Below, in pieces: positions 16,852 through 26,315 of a DNA stretch of 64,000 nucleotides. Numbering within the stretch: the stretch's first letter is position 1; each line of letters starts with the position of its first letter. The notes below the pieces were generated by a model. The model was not told the origin of the DNA. It ran no database searches and worked only from the letters and a program-made list of their open reading frames with translations. The position numbers and the translations under genes were made by a program. Origin of the DNA: Gammaproteobacteria bacterium Milos-ODIII6 (GTDB taxonomy: Bacteria > Pseudomonadota > Gammaproteobacteria > Chromatiales > Chromatiaceae); contig JAPTHR010000002.1 of assembly GCA_029228645.1 (NCBI GenBank), forward strand, positions 248,001-312,000, given 5' to 3'.

Positions 16852-18372
16852 ATGAACAACAAACAGAAGCTCTTGGCCTTGATAATCTCAGCCAGCGTGG
16901 TTTCACTGACCGGCTGTAGCACCAACTCGGTTCGGGTATCCGAACTGGAGAATGCGCTCAAAGACAAAGACCAGGAAAACGAAACCCTGCGGGCTTCGCT
17001 GGCGGGTATGGAATCGCGCCCGGCCCCGGCCATGCGTGCGGCTGCCGGATCCGACCTGCTGCCACCCGATGCCAAGACCGGGGAATGCTATGCGCGGGTG
17101 TGGGTACCTGCCACCTATCGCGACAAGCCCAATGAGGTCCTGGTTCGCGGCGAAAGCGAGCGCGTCGAAATCATCCCGGCCAAGTACAGCTGGGGCGAGG
17201 AGAGCGTACTGGTGAGCGAGGCCTCCAGCCGGATCGAAACCGTACCGGCTGTCTATGCCAAGGAAACCGAGACCGTGCTGGTCAGCCCCGCCGTGCGGAC
17301 CTGGAAAGTCTCGCTGGCGAAAAATGCCGCGCCAGCCAGCGATGAGATTCTGGCGGCGGCCAAGGCCCACGGCATCAACCTGGAAACCGCTGAGCCCGGA
17401 ATGTGCTTCCACGAGCACTTTGTCCCGGCGAAATTCAGCACCGAAGAGCAGCAGGTGCTGGTGAGCGAGGGCGACAGCAAGGTCGGCGTGAACGAGGCGA
17501 AGTACCGCTGGGCAGAGAAGAAGCTGTTGGTGCAAGAGGCCTCCTTCCGCATGGAGGAAGTACCCGCCACCTACCGTTGGGAAGAGGAAAAAATCCTCGA
17601 AAAGCCAGCCCACACGATCTGGAAGAAAGGCACCGGCCCGATCCAGCGAATCGACGAATCTACCGGCGAGATCATGTGCCTGGTCGAGGTGCCCGCGACC
17701 TACAAGACGATCCGCCGCAAAGTCGTGGATGTTCCGGCCAGTACCCGCAGGGTAGAGATCCCGGCCGAATACAAGACGGTCAAGGTTCGTGAACTGGTTG
17801 AAGATGCGAGCGCCAGCTCCACCGAGGTTCCCCCGGTCTACAAGACGGTGAAGATACAGAAGAAGATTGCCGAGCCGAGCTTCGTGTGGCACGAGGTGCA
17901 CAACATGGAGCACCCCCAAACCACCCGCACCGGTCACAAGATCTGCCTTACCGAGCAAGCAGCCAAGTACAAGGAGATAAGCCGTCGCGTGGTCAAGACC
18001 CCGGCCAGCACACGCAAGGTCGAGATCCCGGCCAAGTACGAGACCGTCAAAGTACGCAAACTTGTCGCCGACGCGCAGGAGAAGCGCATCAAGATACCGG
18101 CGGAGTACAAGACGGTCAGCACGCGCGAACTGGCAAGCGAAGGTCACATGGAATGGCGCTCGATATTGTGTGACACCAACATGACCAGCGCGCGCATCAC
18201 CCAGATCCAACAGGCACTCAGGACTGCCGGCTACAACCCGGGCCCGATCGACGGCATCGTCGGCGCATCGACGATGGAAGCGGTGAATGCCTTCCAGCGT
18301 GACAAGGGCCTGCCGGTCGACAAGTACCTCAACCTCGCCACCCTCAAGGCACTGGGGGTGTCGCCACGCTGA
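16852..18372 (+). CDS. Modular lipoprotein with C-terminal peptidoglycan-binding domain
   Basis: 506 residues. The lipobox is LTGC, followed by a short coiled coil (about 28-50). The middle (79-440) contains four related modules. Each opens with a Cys (residues 79, 185, 276, 365; a fifth Cys at 440 opens the last part), repeats '(I/V)PA-x-Y-K-T-V' strands and 'LV-x-x-A' segments, and ends at a Trp. Residues about 445-506 are a PG_binding_1 domain ('IQQALRTAGYNPGPIDGIVG', 'VNAFQRDKGL'). It is probably an outer-membrane lipoprotein that grips the cell wall. A strong terminator follows about 50 bases downstream, so it is likely monocistronic. Confidence 0.8.
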   Translation: MNNKQKLLALIISASVVSLTGCSTNSVRVSELENALKDKDQENETLRASLAGMESRPAPAMRAAAGSDLLPPDAKTGECYARVWVPATYRDKPNEVLVRGESERVEIIPAKYSWGEESVLVSEASSRIETVPAVYAKETETVLVSPAVRTWKVSLAKNAAPASDEILAAAKAHGINLETAEPGMCFHEHFVPAKFSTEEQQVLVSEGDSKVGVNEAKYRWAEKKLLVQEASFRMEEVPATYRWEEEKILEKPAHTIWKKGTGPIQRIDESTGEIMCLVEVPATYKTIRRKVVDVPASTRRVEIPAEYKTVKVRELVEDASASSTEVPPVYKTVKIQKKIAEPSFVWHEVHNMEHPQTTRTGHKICLTEQAAKYKEISRRVVKTPASTRKVEIPAKYETVKVRKLVADAQEKRIKIPAEYKTVSTRELASEGHMEWRSILCDTNMTSARITQIQQALRTAGYNPGPIDGIVGASTMEAVNAFQRDKGLPVDKYLNLATLKALGVSPR

Positions 18373-18390
18373 AGCAGTCGTCACAACAAT

Positions 18391-18467
18391 AGGCGAAACC
18401 ACACGGTTTCGCCTTTGACACCGGCCCCGGAAGGCAGCTTCGTCTGCCAACCGGGGCCGGTTTTTTT
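18391..18467 (+). terminator. Tandem hairpins ending in a rho-independent terminator
   Basis: A first hairpin (18391-18414) pairs aggcgaaacc with ggtttcgcct. The second is a textbook terminator: ccggccccgg at 18421-18430 pairs perfectly with ccggggccgg at 18451-18460, with a nested ggcag/ctgcc stem inside, followed by seven T at 18461-18467. It ends transcription of the peptidoglycan-binding lipoprotein gene. Confidence 0.92.
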
Positions 18468-18620
18468 ATGCCGCAGCTTGCCTGGCCCTGCCCGGCACGG
18501 ATCGACAGGATAATTATTCCGTCGGAGTCCACCCTCGTGGATACTGACGGGGTCCACCCGCCCCGCCTTCCCGGTCGGGTGTTCGAGCGACAGGAGGCAC
18601 ATGACCGCAGACACGATCAC

Positions 18621-19547
18621 ATGACCATCGCTTACATCACCCACCACGACTGCCTGCTGCACGAGATGGGGGAACAGCACCCCGAGCGGCCGGCACGTCT
18701 GCGCGCGATCCACCAGCGCCTGTTCGCGAGTGGTCTGGACGGCTTACTGGATCGCTACGATGCGCCCGTGGTCGAGCGCGCACTGCTGGAACAGGTGCAC
18801 GACCCGGCTTACGTCGATGCCGTGTTCGCCGCTGCGCCAAGCGAGGGACTCGCCTGGCTGGACGGCGACACCGCCATGAACCCGCATTCGCTGCAGGCCG
18901 CGCTGCGCGCCGCCGGCGCAACGGCGCTCGGGGTCGACCTGGTGCTCGCCGGACGGGTCAAGCAGGCCTTCTGCGCGGTCAGGCCGCCCGGACACCACGC
19001 CGAACGGGATCGCGCCATGGGCTTCTGCCTGTTCAACAATATCGCGGTCGGCGCCTACCACGCGCTGGCGGAGCACGGCCTGGAACGGGTCGCCATTGCG
19101 GACTTCGATGTACACCACGGCAACGGTACCGAAGACATCGTCTCGGGCGACAGCCGGGTGCTGTTCTGTTCCACCTTCCAGCATCCCTTTTATCCCCACT
19201 CCGGTGCGGGCGATACGGCCGCCAATGTGGTCAATGTACCGCTACCGGCGGGGACGGGCAGCCTGGCATTCCGCGAGGCCGTGGAAAGCCACTGGTTGCC
19301 GCGAATCGAGGCCCACCAACCCCAGTTGATCCTGATCTCGGCCGGCTTCGACGCGCACCAGGCGGATGACATGGCGGGCATGAACCTGGTGGATGCGGAC
19401 TTTGCCTGGGTCACCCGGCGCCTCTGCGAGGTCGCCGATCGACATGCCGAGGGACGGATCGTCTCGGCGCTCGAAGGCGGCTACCAACTGCAGGCGCTCG
19501 CGCGCAGCGTGGAAGCGCACCTCAAGGCCTTTCTGGGGGATAACTGA
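18621..19547 (+). CDS. Histone deacetylase / acetoin utilization (AcuC) family amidohydrolase
   Basis: 308 residues with the complete arginase-deacetylase active site: 'PPGHHAERD' (His125, His126), zinc ligands Asp163 and His165 in 'DFDVHHGNGT' and Asp244 in 'SAGFDAH', and the Tyr288 loop 'LEGGY'. It should remove acyl groups from acyl-amines such as acetyl-lysine or acetyl-polyamines; the substrate is not predictable. The only strong AGGAGG (ending about 18597) serves an ATG at 18601 that opens a 7-codon ORF whose TGA overlaps the ATG at 18621, so translation may be coupled through this mini-ORF. Confidence 0.88.
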   Translation: MTIAYITHHDCLLHEMGEQHPERPARLRAIHQRLFASGLDGLLDRYDAPVVERALLEQVHDPAYVDAVFAAAPSEGLAWLDGDTAMNPHSLQAALRAAGATALGVDLVLAGRVKQAFCAVRPPGHHAERDRAMGFCLFNNIAVGAYHALAEHGLERVAIADFDVHHGNGTEDIVSGDSRVLFCSTFQHPFYPHSGAGDTAANVVNVPLPAGTGSLAFREAVESHWLPRIEAHQPQLILISAGFDAHQADDMAGMNLVDADFAWVTRRLCEVADRHAEGRIVSALEGGYQLQALARSVEAHLKAFLGDN

Positions 19548-19580
19548 AGGGGCGCTGTCGGTGTTTGCCGCCGCGCCGTC

Positions 19581-20171
19581 TCAGGCCCCGCCGAGCAGGA
19601 AGATCACCAGGCTGGTGATGCCCGCGATCAGCAGGGTCAGCAGGCCGGAAAGCAGCAGCGAGCTGCCGCGCACCCGGCCGAGAAACATTCCCAGCAGGAA
19701 GATCAGCAACAGGGCCGTGCCCAACGCCACCTCGAGGGGGGCAAAGCCCAGGTCGAGGCCGAAGTGGGCCAGCCACAAGGGCAGCATGATGAGCACCCCC
19801 ATCAACAGCGGCGAGGCGCCATTCGCCAGCGCCACCAGCACCGGCGCGACTCTCGCGGCGCGGTGATGCGCGCTGTCCGCCATGTCCGAGACCATGGCCC
19901 CGCGCAGGCTCTCCAGCGCCTGCTGCTGCTCGGCCGCCTCACTTATGTAGGCACTGCTCACGCCACTGACCGCCAGCGCCACGGACACCCCCAGGCAGGC
20001 ATTGATCACGGTCGGCAGCTGGATGTCGCCGCTGATGTAAAAGCCCAGCAGCATCCCCAGCATGGTGAGCGCCCCATCGAATCCGTTGACCACCGCATAG
20101 CGGCGCACGATGCCATGGGTGCCACTGAGCCGGAGCAGGGAATGCAGGCGTTTACCGAGCTTGCGCCGCAT
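19581..20171 (-). CDS. VIT1/CCC1-like membrane protein
   Basis: 196 residues with about five hydrophobic helices. The first, 'VVNGFDGALTMLGMLLGFYI', matches the opening helix of VIT/CCC1 iron-manganese transporters, where the Asp is part of the ion path. A charged loop with 'EAAEQQQALESL' corresponds to the short cytoplasmic metal-binding region, although it is reduced. The ATG at 20171 was chosen as the first good start after the upstream DUF211 stop (gap 10 bases), so the two are likely co-transcribed. The metal is not predictable. Confidence 0.65.
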   Translation of the reverse strand: MRRKLGKRLHSLLRLSGTHGIVRRYAVVNGFDGALTMLGMLLGFYISGDIQLPTVINACLGVSVALAVSGVSSAYISEAAEQQQALESLRGAMVSDMADSAHHRAARVAPVLVALANGASPLLMGVLIMLPLWLAHFGLDLGFAPLEVALGTALLLIFLLGMFLGRVRGSSLLLSGLLTLLIAGITSLVIFLLGGA

Positions 20172-20181
20172 GCACGCGGCC

Positions 20182-20454
20182 TCAGCCGTGTTTGCCGTTG
20201 TCGTTGAGCACCTGCACCTTGTCGATGCTGTGCAGCGAACCACCCATGCCGCTGATGGCCTCGGTGATCCCCTCCAGGTCGATATCCTCGCCCTCGCAAA
20301 ACACCGTAAGGGTTTCGGTGCGATCGTCGATCTCGACCACTTCGGCGGTCACGCGCAACCCGGCCTGAAGTTCGGCGAGCTGGCGGGTGAACTCTGGCAG
20401 CGGCGGATGGCGCGGCTTGAGGATATCGAGCAACAACTGGGTGATGCGGGCCAT
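20182..20454 (-). CDS. DUF211 family protein
   Basis: 90 residues beginning 'MARITQLLLDILKPRHPP'. The layout matches DUF211, a small ferredoxin-fold family common in archaea: the opening 'LDILKP', the central 'VVEIDDRTET' strand, 'EGEDIDLEGITEAI' and the terminal 'GGSLHSIDKVQV'. The function is unknown. It lies 10 bases upstream of the VIT-like gene on the same strand; that pairing suggests a regulatory or sensing partner for the membrane protein. Confidence 0.72.
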   Translation of the reverse strand: MARITQLLLDILKPRHPPLPEFTRQLAELQAGLRVTAEVVEIDDRTETLTVFCEGEDIDLEGITEAISGMGGSLHSIDKVQVLNDNGKHG

Positions 20455-20546
20455 GACTGCTCCAGGTGGACGGGTACAGGCAGTATAAACGTCCACCCGC
20501 GCCGGATGCCCGCTATCGGCCCGCTATTGGATCGGGCCCGATCCCG

Positions 20547-21305
20547 TCAGGGCGATCCCGCCTTGCGCAGCAGACACCCCTGTCCATGACTTTTGAGCCT
20601 TTCGCAGATAGAGCGCGCCCGCGCTTCCGGCAGGGCAATGGACTGTACGCGGTACAGGCGCGCCTGCGACACCTTTGCGGGCGTGGCAACCAGCGACAGG
20701 CCCTGCAGGATGTCGCTGAAACGACGCTGGTATCGGGTGATCGCCTCGCGCGCGCGAGCCTCCGAACTGACCGCCGCCAGCTGCACGCGGAACCCCTGTT
20801 CCTGCATGCCCTGTGGTGCCGGGGCGGAGGAAGACGCCGCCTTCGGCGCCCTGGCCGCCGAGCTGCCCGAACCGCGGCCCGCGACCAGCGCCTGGAGCGT
20901 GTCCTGATGCTGTTCGCGCCTCGCCCAGGCGGCCGGTGTGATGCCATCCAGCGTCCTCGCCGCAGGATCGGCACCGCGTTGCAGCAGCAGGCGCACGACG
21001 TCGGTATGCCCCTCGAAGGCCGCCAGGTGCAACGGGGTGCTGCCGTTGTCCAATACCGCATCGACCCTGGCGCCAGCATCCAGGAGCATCCGCACCATTT
21101 CGAGATCGCCGTTGAAGGCGGCCCAGTGCAGCGCACTTGCGCCCTGCTGGCCGCGCGCATCCACATCGGCGCCACCCGCCAGCAGTTCTCCCAACTCGAC
21201 CTGCTTGTTGCCCCGGGCGGCATCCACCAGGTCCGCCGCCGGCAGATTGCTCAGGCTGGCCGCGAAAAGTGCAAAGCTCATCCAGGCAGAGGTCTTGAAC
21301 AACAA
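20547..21305 (-). CDS. Exported ankyrin-repeat protein with SPOR-like C-terminus
   Basis: 252 residues. The start is uncertain: a TTG at 21305 gives a basic N-terminus before the hydrophobic segment, while an ATG at 21281 gives a shorter signal. After the signal ('LSNLPAADL') come about three ankyrin repeats (35-135: 'GASALHWAAFNGDLEMVRML', 'GSTPLHLAAFEGHTDVVRLL'), a Ser/Ala linker, and a SPOR-like domain (about 170-245: 'FRVQLAAVSSEARAREA'). SPOR domains bind denuded septal peptidoglycan, so it may act at division sites. Confidence 0.72.
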   Translation of the reverse strand: MLFKTSAWMSFALFAASLSNLPAADLVDAARGNKQVELGELLAGGADVDARGQQGASALHWAAFNGDLEMVRMLLDAGARVDAVLDNGSTPLHLAAFEGHTDVVRLLLQRGADPAARTLDGITPAAWARREQHQDTLQALVAGRGSGSSAARAPKAASSSAPAPQGMQEQGFRVQLAAVSSEARAREAITRYQRRFSDILQGLSLVATPAKVSQARLYRVQSIALPEARARSICERLKSHGQGCLLRKAGSP

Positions 21306-21514
21306 ACCGTTCGCTCCGTTCAGGTTAAGAGGTCCAGGCCAAAGTCTAACCCGCAGACCATCGCCAAACGCAGCTGGATTTTACTGCTGGAGTAGATTTT
21401 CCGGGTGTTGCACCGGGTCAATATCCTTGCGCCTGCGGGCTGTCGCGCTGGATGATGACCGTCCCTATCCAGCAGCGCCCTGCTGTATTGATCGCAAAGG
21501 GCAGGCCTTCAACC

Positions 21515-22189
21515 ATGTTGCACGCACACAATCTCTGCAAGCACTACGTGGATGCCGGGCATCGCCAGGTGGTGTTCGAGGACCTCGAACTGCGTCTGCA
21601 TCCAGGCGAGACCCTGGCCCTGATCGGCGCCAGTGGCAGCGGCAAGACCACGTTGCTGAATGTCCTGAGTGGCATCGACACCCCGGACCGCGGCGAGGTC
21701 CTGATCAACGGGCGCGACCTGCATGCCCAGGGCGAGCCGGAACGCACCCGCATCCGGCGCGAGCAGATGGGCTTCGTGTTCCAGTTCTTCAACCTGATTC
21801 CGACCCTCACCGTGGCCGAGAATATCGCCCTGCCGCTGGAGCTGATCGGGGCGCCGCGGCGCCGGCAACAGACGACCGTGGAGGAACTGCTGCAGGCCAT
21901 CGGCCTCGGCCATACCGCCGAACGCTATCCGGACACGCTCTCCGGCGGCGAGCAGCAGCGCGTCGCGATCGCGCGCGCCCTGGCGCATCGGCCTCGCCTG
22001 CTGCTCGCTGACGAGCCAACCGGCAACCTGGACGAAGAGACCGGCGACGAGATCATGGGCATGCTGCTGCGCCTGGCCCGGGAACAATCGACGGCCCTGC
22101 TGATCGTCACGCACAGCCAGCCGGTCGCCGCTCGCGCCGACCGGGTGCTGCGCCTGCATCGCGGCAGCCTGGTCGCTGAGTCAGCATGA
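21515..22189 (+). CDS. LolD/YbbA-like ABC transporter ATP-binding protein
   Basis: 224 residues. Walker A is GASGSGKTT, signature LSGGEQQR, Walker B '[12 protein letters not shown]', and the switch 'IVTHS'. It is of the MacB/LolD/YbbA type that works with FtsX-like permeases. The ATG at 21515 keeps the normal length for the family. Its stop overlaps the permease start (ATGA at 22186-22189), so the two are translationally coupled. A lipocalin-like lipoprotein completes the operon. Confidence 0.88.
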   Translation: MLHAHNLCKHYVDAGHRQVVFEDLELRLHPGETLALIGASGSGKTTLLNVLSGIDTPDRGEVLINGRDLHAQGEPERTRIRREQMGFVFQFFNLIPTLTVAENIALPLELIGAPRRRQQTTVEELLQAIGLGHTAERYPDTLSGGEQQRVAIARALAHRPRLLLADEPTGNLDEETGDEIMGMLLRLAREQSTALLIVTHSQPVAARADRVLRLHRGSLVAESA

Positions 22190-24699
22190 AGCGCCTGCCC
22201 CGACTGCTGCTGCGCGCCGGGGTGAATTACCAGTGGCGGCATCCCTGGCAGGCGTTCCTGGCGCTCGCAGGAATCGCCCTGGGCGTCGCCATCGTGGTCG
22301 CAGTGGACCTCGCCAACAGCGCGGCGAGAGCGACCTTTGAAGTGTCCGCCAAGCAGCTGCGCGGCGCCGCCACGCACCGCGTGGTCGGGCCGGACGGACG
22401 CGTGCCCACGGCAGCGTACCGCACCCTGTTCACCACCCCGGGGCTGCCGCCGATGGCGCCGGTCATGCGTGCCTGGGTCGAGCAATCCGGCAGTGGGCGG
22501 CGGCTGCAGCTGCTCGGACTGGACCTGTTCGCAGAGGGCGCATTCCGCGAACAGCTGCCTGGCGCGATAGCCGCGGGTGATCTGCGCCACTGGCTGAACC
22601 AGCCGGACCGGACGGTGATCAGCGCGGCCGCGGCCGCATCCCTCGGACTGAGCGAAGGGGATAGCCTGTCGCTGCAGATACAGGGCAGGCAGCACGCGCT
22701 GCAGATCACACAGGTGCATGGCGAAAGCAGTGCCGCGACCCGCGACCTTCTGCTCGTGGACACCGCCACTGCCGAAGTCCTGCTCGGGATGCCCGGCTTC
22801 ATCAGTTATATCGACGTCATCGCCGGCGACCGGCCGCCCGAGTCACTCGACGCGCTCGAGGCGCTCCTGCCAGCCGGCCTGCGCCTGGTCAGCATCGACG
22901 AGCAGACGCGCAGTACCGTGGGGCTGTCGGCCGCGTTCGAGCTTAATCTCACCGCCATGGGATTGCTCGCGCTGCTGGTGGGGCTGTTCCTGATCTACAA
23001 CGCAATGTCCTTTTCCGTCGTGCAGCGGCGCGACCTGTTTGGCCGCCTGCGTGCGATCGGCACTCAGCCGCACGAAATCTACCGCATGCTGCTGAGCGAG
23101 GCGCTGGTCCTGGCGCTGATAGGCAGCCTGGTGGGGTTGCTGCTCGGCGCCCTGCTCGGACAGGGCCTGACCCGCCTGGTCGCACAGACCGTGAGCGAGT
23201 TGTACTACCGCGTCTCGGTGGACGCCCTGCACCTCGACCCGCTTTCACTGCTCAAGGGGCTCGCGCTGGGCCTTGGCGGCACCCTGCTGGCGGCCCTTTT
23301 CCCGGCCTGGCAGGCGGCCAGCACGCCGCCGGCCACCAGCCTGTCGCGCTCCGGCCTGGAGCGCGACACCTTGCGCTGGATTCCCTTCCTGGCGCTCGCG
23401 GGGGCTTTCCTGGTCGTGCTCGGGCTGGCGCTCGCCTTCCTCTTGCCGGGCGGGCTTGCGAGCGCCCTGCTGGGGCTGTTCGCGCTGGTCATCGGCGCGG
23501 TCCTGATCACCCCGGCCAGCATTCCATTGTTTCACCGGCTGTTGCAGCGACTGCCCCTGGGCGGGACCTGGCGCTTCGCCGTACGCGACCTGAAACGGCA
23601 CATCTCGCGCCTCGGCACCGCCACCGCGGCGCTGATGGTGGCGCTGTCAGCCGCGGTCAGCGTGGCCATCATGGTCGAGAGTATGCGCGGGGCGGTCGGC
23701 GACTGGCTGCACGCCCTGTTGAATGCCGACCTGTATGTCGCGGCCGAGGACTTCGGCAACGGCGCCCGGCTCCCGGATGGCCTGGCGGAACGGGTCCTGT
23801 CACTGCCCGAGGTGGCGCAGGCAAGCCGCTATCGCAATCTGCAGCTCAGTCTGCGGGAGCGACCCCTGGCGGTCGTGGCGGCTGACCTGGCGCCGCAGTC
23901 GCGCGCCGGCTTCCGCTTCATCCAGCGTCTGCCGGAACAGGTCTGGACGGCCTACGACCGCGGCGGCGTGCTGGTCTCGGAGCCGCTCGCCAACCGTGTC
24001 GGACTGCACGCCGGAGACAGCCTGCCCCTGCCTACCCCCGAAGGGGAAAGGTCCTTCCAGGTGGCCGGGGTGTTTCGTGATTTCGCGAGTGAGCACGGAC
24101 GGGTGTTCCTGCCGTGGCACAGCTACCTGCCGCTGTGGAAGGACGAGCGCATCAATACGCTCGCACTGTTCGGCAACGGACAGGACGCCGCCACCCTGAA
24201 ACGCGCCGTGGCGCCACTGGCCAGCATCGATGCGCCCTTGGTGTTCACCGAGGCGCGCCAGATCTACGACGAATCGCTGCAGGTTTTCGACCGCACCTTC
24301 CGGGTCACCGAGGTGCTGCGCTCGCTCTCCCTGGGAGTGGCCTTCATCGGCATCCTGAGCGCCCTGATGGCGATCCAGCTGCAGCGGCGCAAGGAGTTCG
24401 CGGTGCTGCGGGCGGTCGGCATGACCCGCCTGCAACTGGCGCGACTGATTCTGCTCGAGTCGCTGCTGCTCGGGGCCATCGCTGCGCTGCTGTCACTTCC
24501 CACCGGGATCCTGATGGCCTGGGTCCTGACTGCCGCGGTACAGCTGAAGGCCTTTGGCTGGAGCATGCCATTGACCCTGAGCGCCGCCCCGCAATTACTG
24601 AACCTTGGCATGGGTCTGCTGGCCGCGGCGCTGGCCGCGCTCTACCCGGCCTGGACGACGGCCCGGCACGATCCGGCGCCTCATCTGCGGGAGGACTGA
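22186..24699 (+). CDS. Large FtsX-like ABC transporter permease (YbbP type)
   Basis: 837 residues with two FtsX-type modules: an N-terminal helix (about 22-42), a periplasmic domain, then three helices around 258-375, a pair of helices near 395-455, a second periplasmic domain, and a last trio of helices (about 710-830). Conserved loops '[12 protein letters not shown]' and '[13 protein letters not shown]' are present. This double-length layout matches YbbP/LolCE-related permeases. With the ATPase and the AttH-like lipoprotein it probably moves a lipid or lipoprotein-like substrate in the envelope. Confidence 0.85.
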   Translation: MKRLPRLLLRAGVNYQWRHPWQAFLALAGIALGVAIVVAVDLANSAARATFEVSAKQLRGAATHRVVGPDGRVPTAAYRTLFTTPGLPPMAPVMRAWVEQSGSGRRLQLLGLDLFAEGAFREQLPGAIAAGDLRHWLNQPDRTVISAAAAASLGLSEGDSLSLQIQGRQHALQITQVHGESSAATRDLLLVDTATAEVLLGMPGFISYIDVIAGDRPPESLDALEALLPAGLRLVSIDEQTRSTVGLSAAFELNLTAMGLLALLVGLFLIYNAMSFSVVQRRDLFGRLRAIGTQPHEIYRMLLSEALVLALIGSLVGLLLGALLGQGLTRLVAQTVSELYYRVSVDALHLDPLSLLKGLALGLGGTLLAALFPAWQAASTPPATSLSRSGLERDTLRWIPFLALAGAFLVVLGLALAFLLPGGLASALLGLFALVIGAVLITPASIPLFHRLLQRLPLGGTWRFAVRDLKRHISRLGTATAALMVALSAAVSVAIMVESMRGAVGDWLHALLNADLYVAAEDFGNGARLPDGLAERVLSLPEVAQASRYRNLQLSLRERPLAVVAADLAPQSRAGFRFIQRLPEQVWTAYDRGGVLVSEPLANRVGLHAGDSLPLPTPEGERSFQVAGVFRDFASEHGRVFLPWHSYLPLWKDERINTLALFGNGQDAATLKRAVAPLASIDAPLVFTEARQIYDESLQVFDRTFRVTEVLRSLSLGVAFIGILSALMAIQLQRRKEFAVLRAVGMTRLQLARLILLESLLLGAIAALLSLPTGILMAWVLTAAVQLKAFGWSMPLTLSAAPQLLNLGMGLLAAALAALYPAWTTARHDPAPHLRED

Positions 24700-25830
24700 A
24701 TGCAAATTGCCGGCCTGTTCTTTGTCCTGCTCCTTGCCCTGCTCCTGGTCGCCTGCGAACCGGGTTCAACGCCCAGCGGGCCGGGAGATACGGTCAGCGT
24801 GAGCGAGCGTATGGGAGCGCCCCCCGATCCCGGCTTCCGCCGCGCCGAGCGGCCGCGTGCCTTTGACTTCCCGGCAGACCACGGCGCGCACCCCGAGTAC
24901 GCCACCGAATGGTGGTACCTCACCGGCAATCTTGAATCGGCCCAGGGCGCGCGCTTCGGCTATCAGTTCACCCTGTTCCGGGTCGGCCTGACGCCCGGTC
25001 CACCGGCACAGGACTCACCCTGGCGGGCCAGCCAGCTGTACATGGGTCATTTCGCGGTCAGCGATATCGAGGGCCAGGCGCATCACAGCGATGAGCGCTT
25101 CAGTCGCGCCGCGCTCGGGCTGGCCGGCGCCGAGACCGGCCCGCTGCGGGTGTGGCTGGGCAGCTGGAGCCTGCAGGGCGACCCCGCATCCGGGGTGTTC
25201 CCGCTGAATCTGCAGGCCGACACCGCTGATTTCGCGCTGCAACTGACCCTGCAGTCCGGAAGCAGACCGCGCGTGTTACAGGGCGAGCAGGGCTGGTCGC
25301 GCAAGAGCGCCGCGCCGGGCAATGCCTCGTACTACTACTCCTACACTCGCCTGCCAAGCGCCGGGCGCATCCGCCTCGGTACCCGGTGGTACGCGGTCAG
25401 CGGCAACTCCTGGTTCGACCGCGAATGGTCGAGTTCGGCACTCGGCGAGGACCAGGCCGGATGGGACTGGTTCGCCCTGCAACTGCAGGACGGGCGCGAC
25501 CTGATGTTCTACCGCATGCGCGGCAAGGACGGGCAGGCGCAGGCTTTCAGCCAGGGCGTGCTGGTCGACGAGGACGGGAGCGTCAGCCGCCTGAATCCGG
25601 ACAACACCCGCCTGCAGCCCACCGGTTTCTGGGTCAACCCGGACGGTGTCCGCTACCCGGTGAGGTGGCGGCTCGCAGTTCCGGAGAAGCACATCGACCT
25701 GCAGGTGCGCGCCGCGGTGCCGGACCAGGAGATGCGCCACAGCGTGCGCTACTGGGAGGGCGCTGTCGAGGTCAGCGGCAGCCACAGCGGCGTGGGTTAC
25801 CTGGAACTGAGCGGCTATGCTTCGGATTGA
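24700..25830 (+). CDS. AttH / carotenoid 1,2-hydratase-like lipoprotein (lipocalin-type)
   Basis: 376 residues. A lipoprotein signal ends at 'LLLVAC'. The mature part has the AttH/CrtC features 'HPEYATEWWYLTGNL', 'FGYQFTLFRVGL' and 'GNSWFDREWSSSALG', which form a double lipocalin-like barrel. The CrtC enzyme hydrates carotenoids, but homologues in ABC-FtsX operons such as this one probably bind hydrophobic ligands instead. The ATG directly follows the permease stop, so all three genes form one operon. Confidence 0.8.
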   Translation: MQIAGLFFVLLLALLLVACEPGSTPSGPGDTVSVSERMGAPPDPGFRRAERPRAFDFPADHGAHPEYATEWWYLTGNLESAQGARFGYQFTLFRVGLTPGPPAQDSPWRASQLYMGHFAVSDIEGQAHHSDERFSRAALGLAGAETGPLRVWLGSWSLQGDPASGVFPLNLQADTADFALQLTLQSGSRPRVLQGEQGWSRKSAAPGNASYYYSYTRLPSAGRIRLGTRWYAVSGNSWFDREWSSSALGEDQAGWDWFALQLQDGRDLMFYRMRGKDGQAQAFSQGVLVDEDGSVSRLNPDNTRLQPTGFWVNPDGVRYPVRWRLAVPEKHIDLQVRAAVPDQEMRHSVRYWEGAVEVSGSHSGVGYLELSGYASD

Positions 25831-25851
25831 ATCAGACACAACTTCCGCAGC

Positions 25852-25885
25852 AAGGGGCCGGAGTCGATTCCGGCTCCGACCCCTT
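25852..25885 (+). terminator. Possible terminator hairpin after the ABC-AttH operon
   Basis: aaggggccggag pairs with ctccgacccctt, with one mismatch, across a short loop. It lies 22 bases after the stop. Only three T follow, so termination may be weak or rho-assisted. Confidence 0.45.
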
Positions 25886-25948
25886 TGCCTTGATGCCTGT
25901 GCGTTCTTCGGCGAAAGCCGGGCGCCTATCGCAATACCGAGGCTCTGA

Positions 25949-26098
25949 ATGGACCGACCCCTGGCCCTGATACTGGCTGCCCTGGCATTGACCGTGATCC
26001 TGTTTCTGAGCGGAGTATTCCCCTACCCCTTCGGCATGGTCATTCTGATTGCGCTGGCGATCGCCCGCCTGTTGCAGATCAGCGGCGACTGGCGATGA
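25949..26098 (+). CDS. 49-residue hydrophobic membrane peptide
   Basis: Opens at ATG 25949 with GAGG 4 bases before it, and stops at 26098. It encodes two short hydrophobic helices separated by 'SGVFPYPFG', with a basic C-terminus. Codon bias matches the neighbourhood. Function unknown. Its position just after the ABC-AttH hairpin may mean read-through expression. Confidence 0.45.
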   Translation: MDRPLALILAALALTVILFLSGVFPYPFGMVILIALAIARLLQISGDWR

Positions 26099-26277
26099 AC
26101 CAGGACCTGCCTCGTCGACCCTGGAGTGAATCATGATGTGTGTGGATCGGCATCCACATTGTGGACAGTTGGCACCCTTGCCAGGCTCTCTTCGCTACCA
26201 ATGCCCCGATGAAATCGGGTCAGCCCGGAAATAAAACCTTTTCTGTTGTCTGAATGCGGTGGATTGAAACCACAGGA

Positions 26278-26308
26278 GAATCGGGGCCGCTCAAATCGAC
26301 CCCGATTC
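26278..26308 (-). terminator. Stem-loop just downstream of a small secreted-protein gene
   Basis: gaatcgggg (26278-26286) pairs perfectly with ccccgattc (26300-26308). It starts 7 bases beyond the stop of the minus-strand gene at 26316. There is no T-run, so it may act as an mRNA 3'-end stabiliser rather than a strict terminator. Confidence 0.45.
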
Positions 26309-26315
26309 TTCAACG

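Noticed and set aside
24700-25830. Carotenoid biosynthesis gene (crtC)
   Set aside because: The protein is a lipoprotein in an ABC-FtsX operon, and no other carotenoid genes are in the window.
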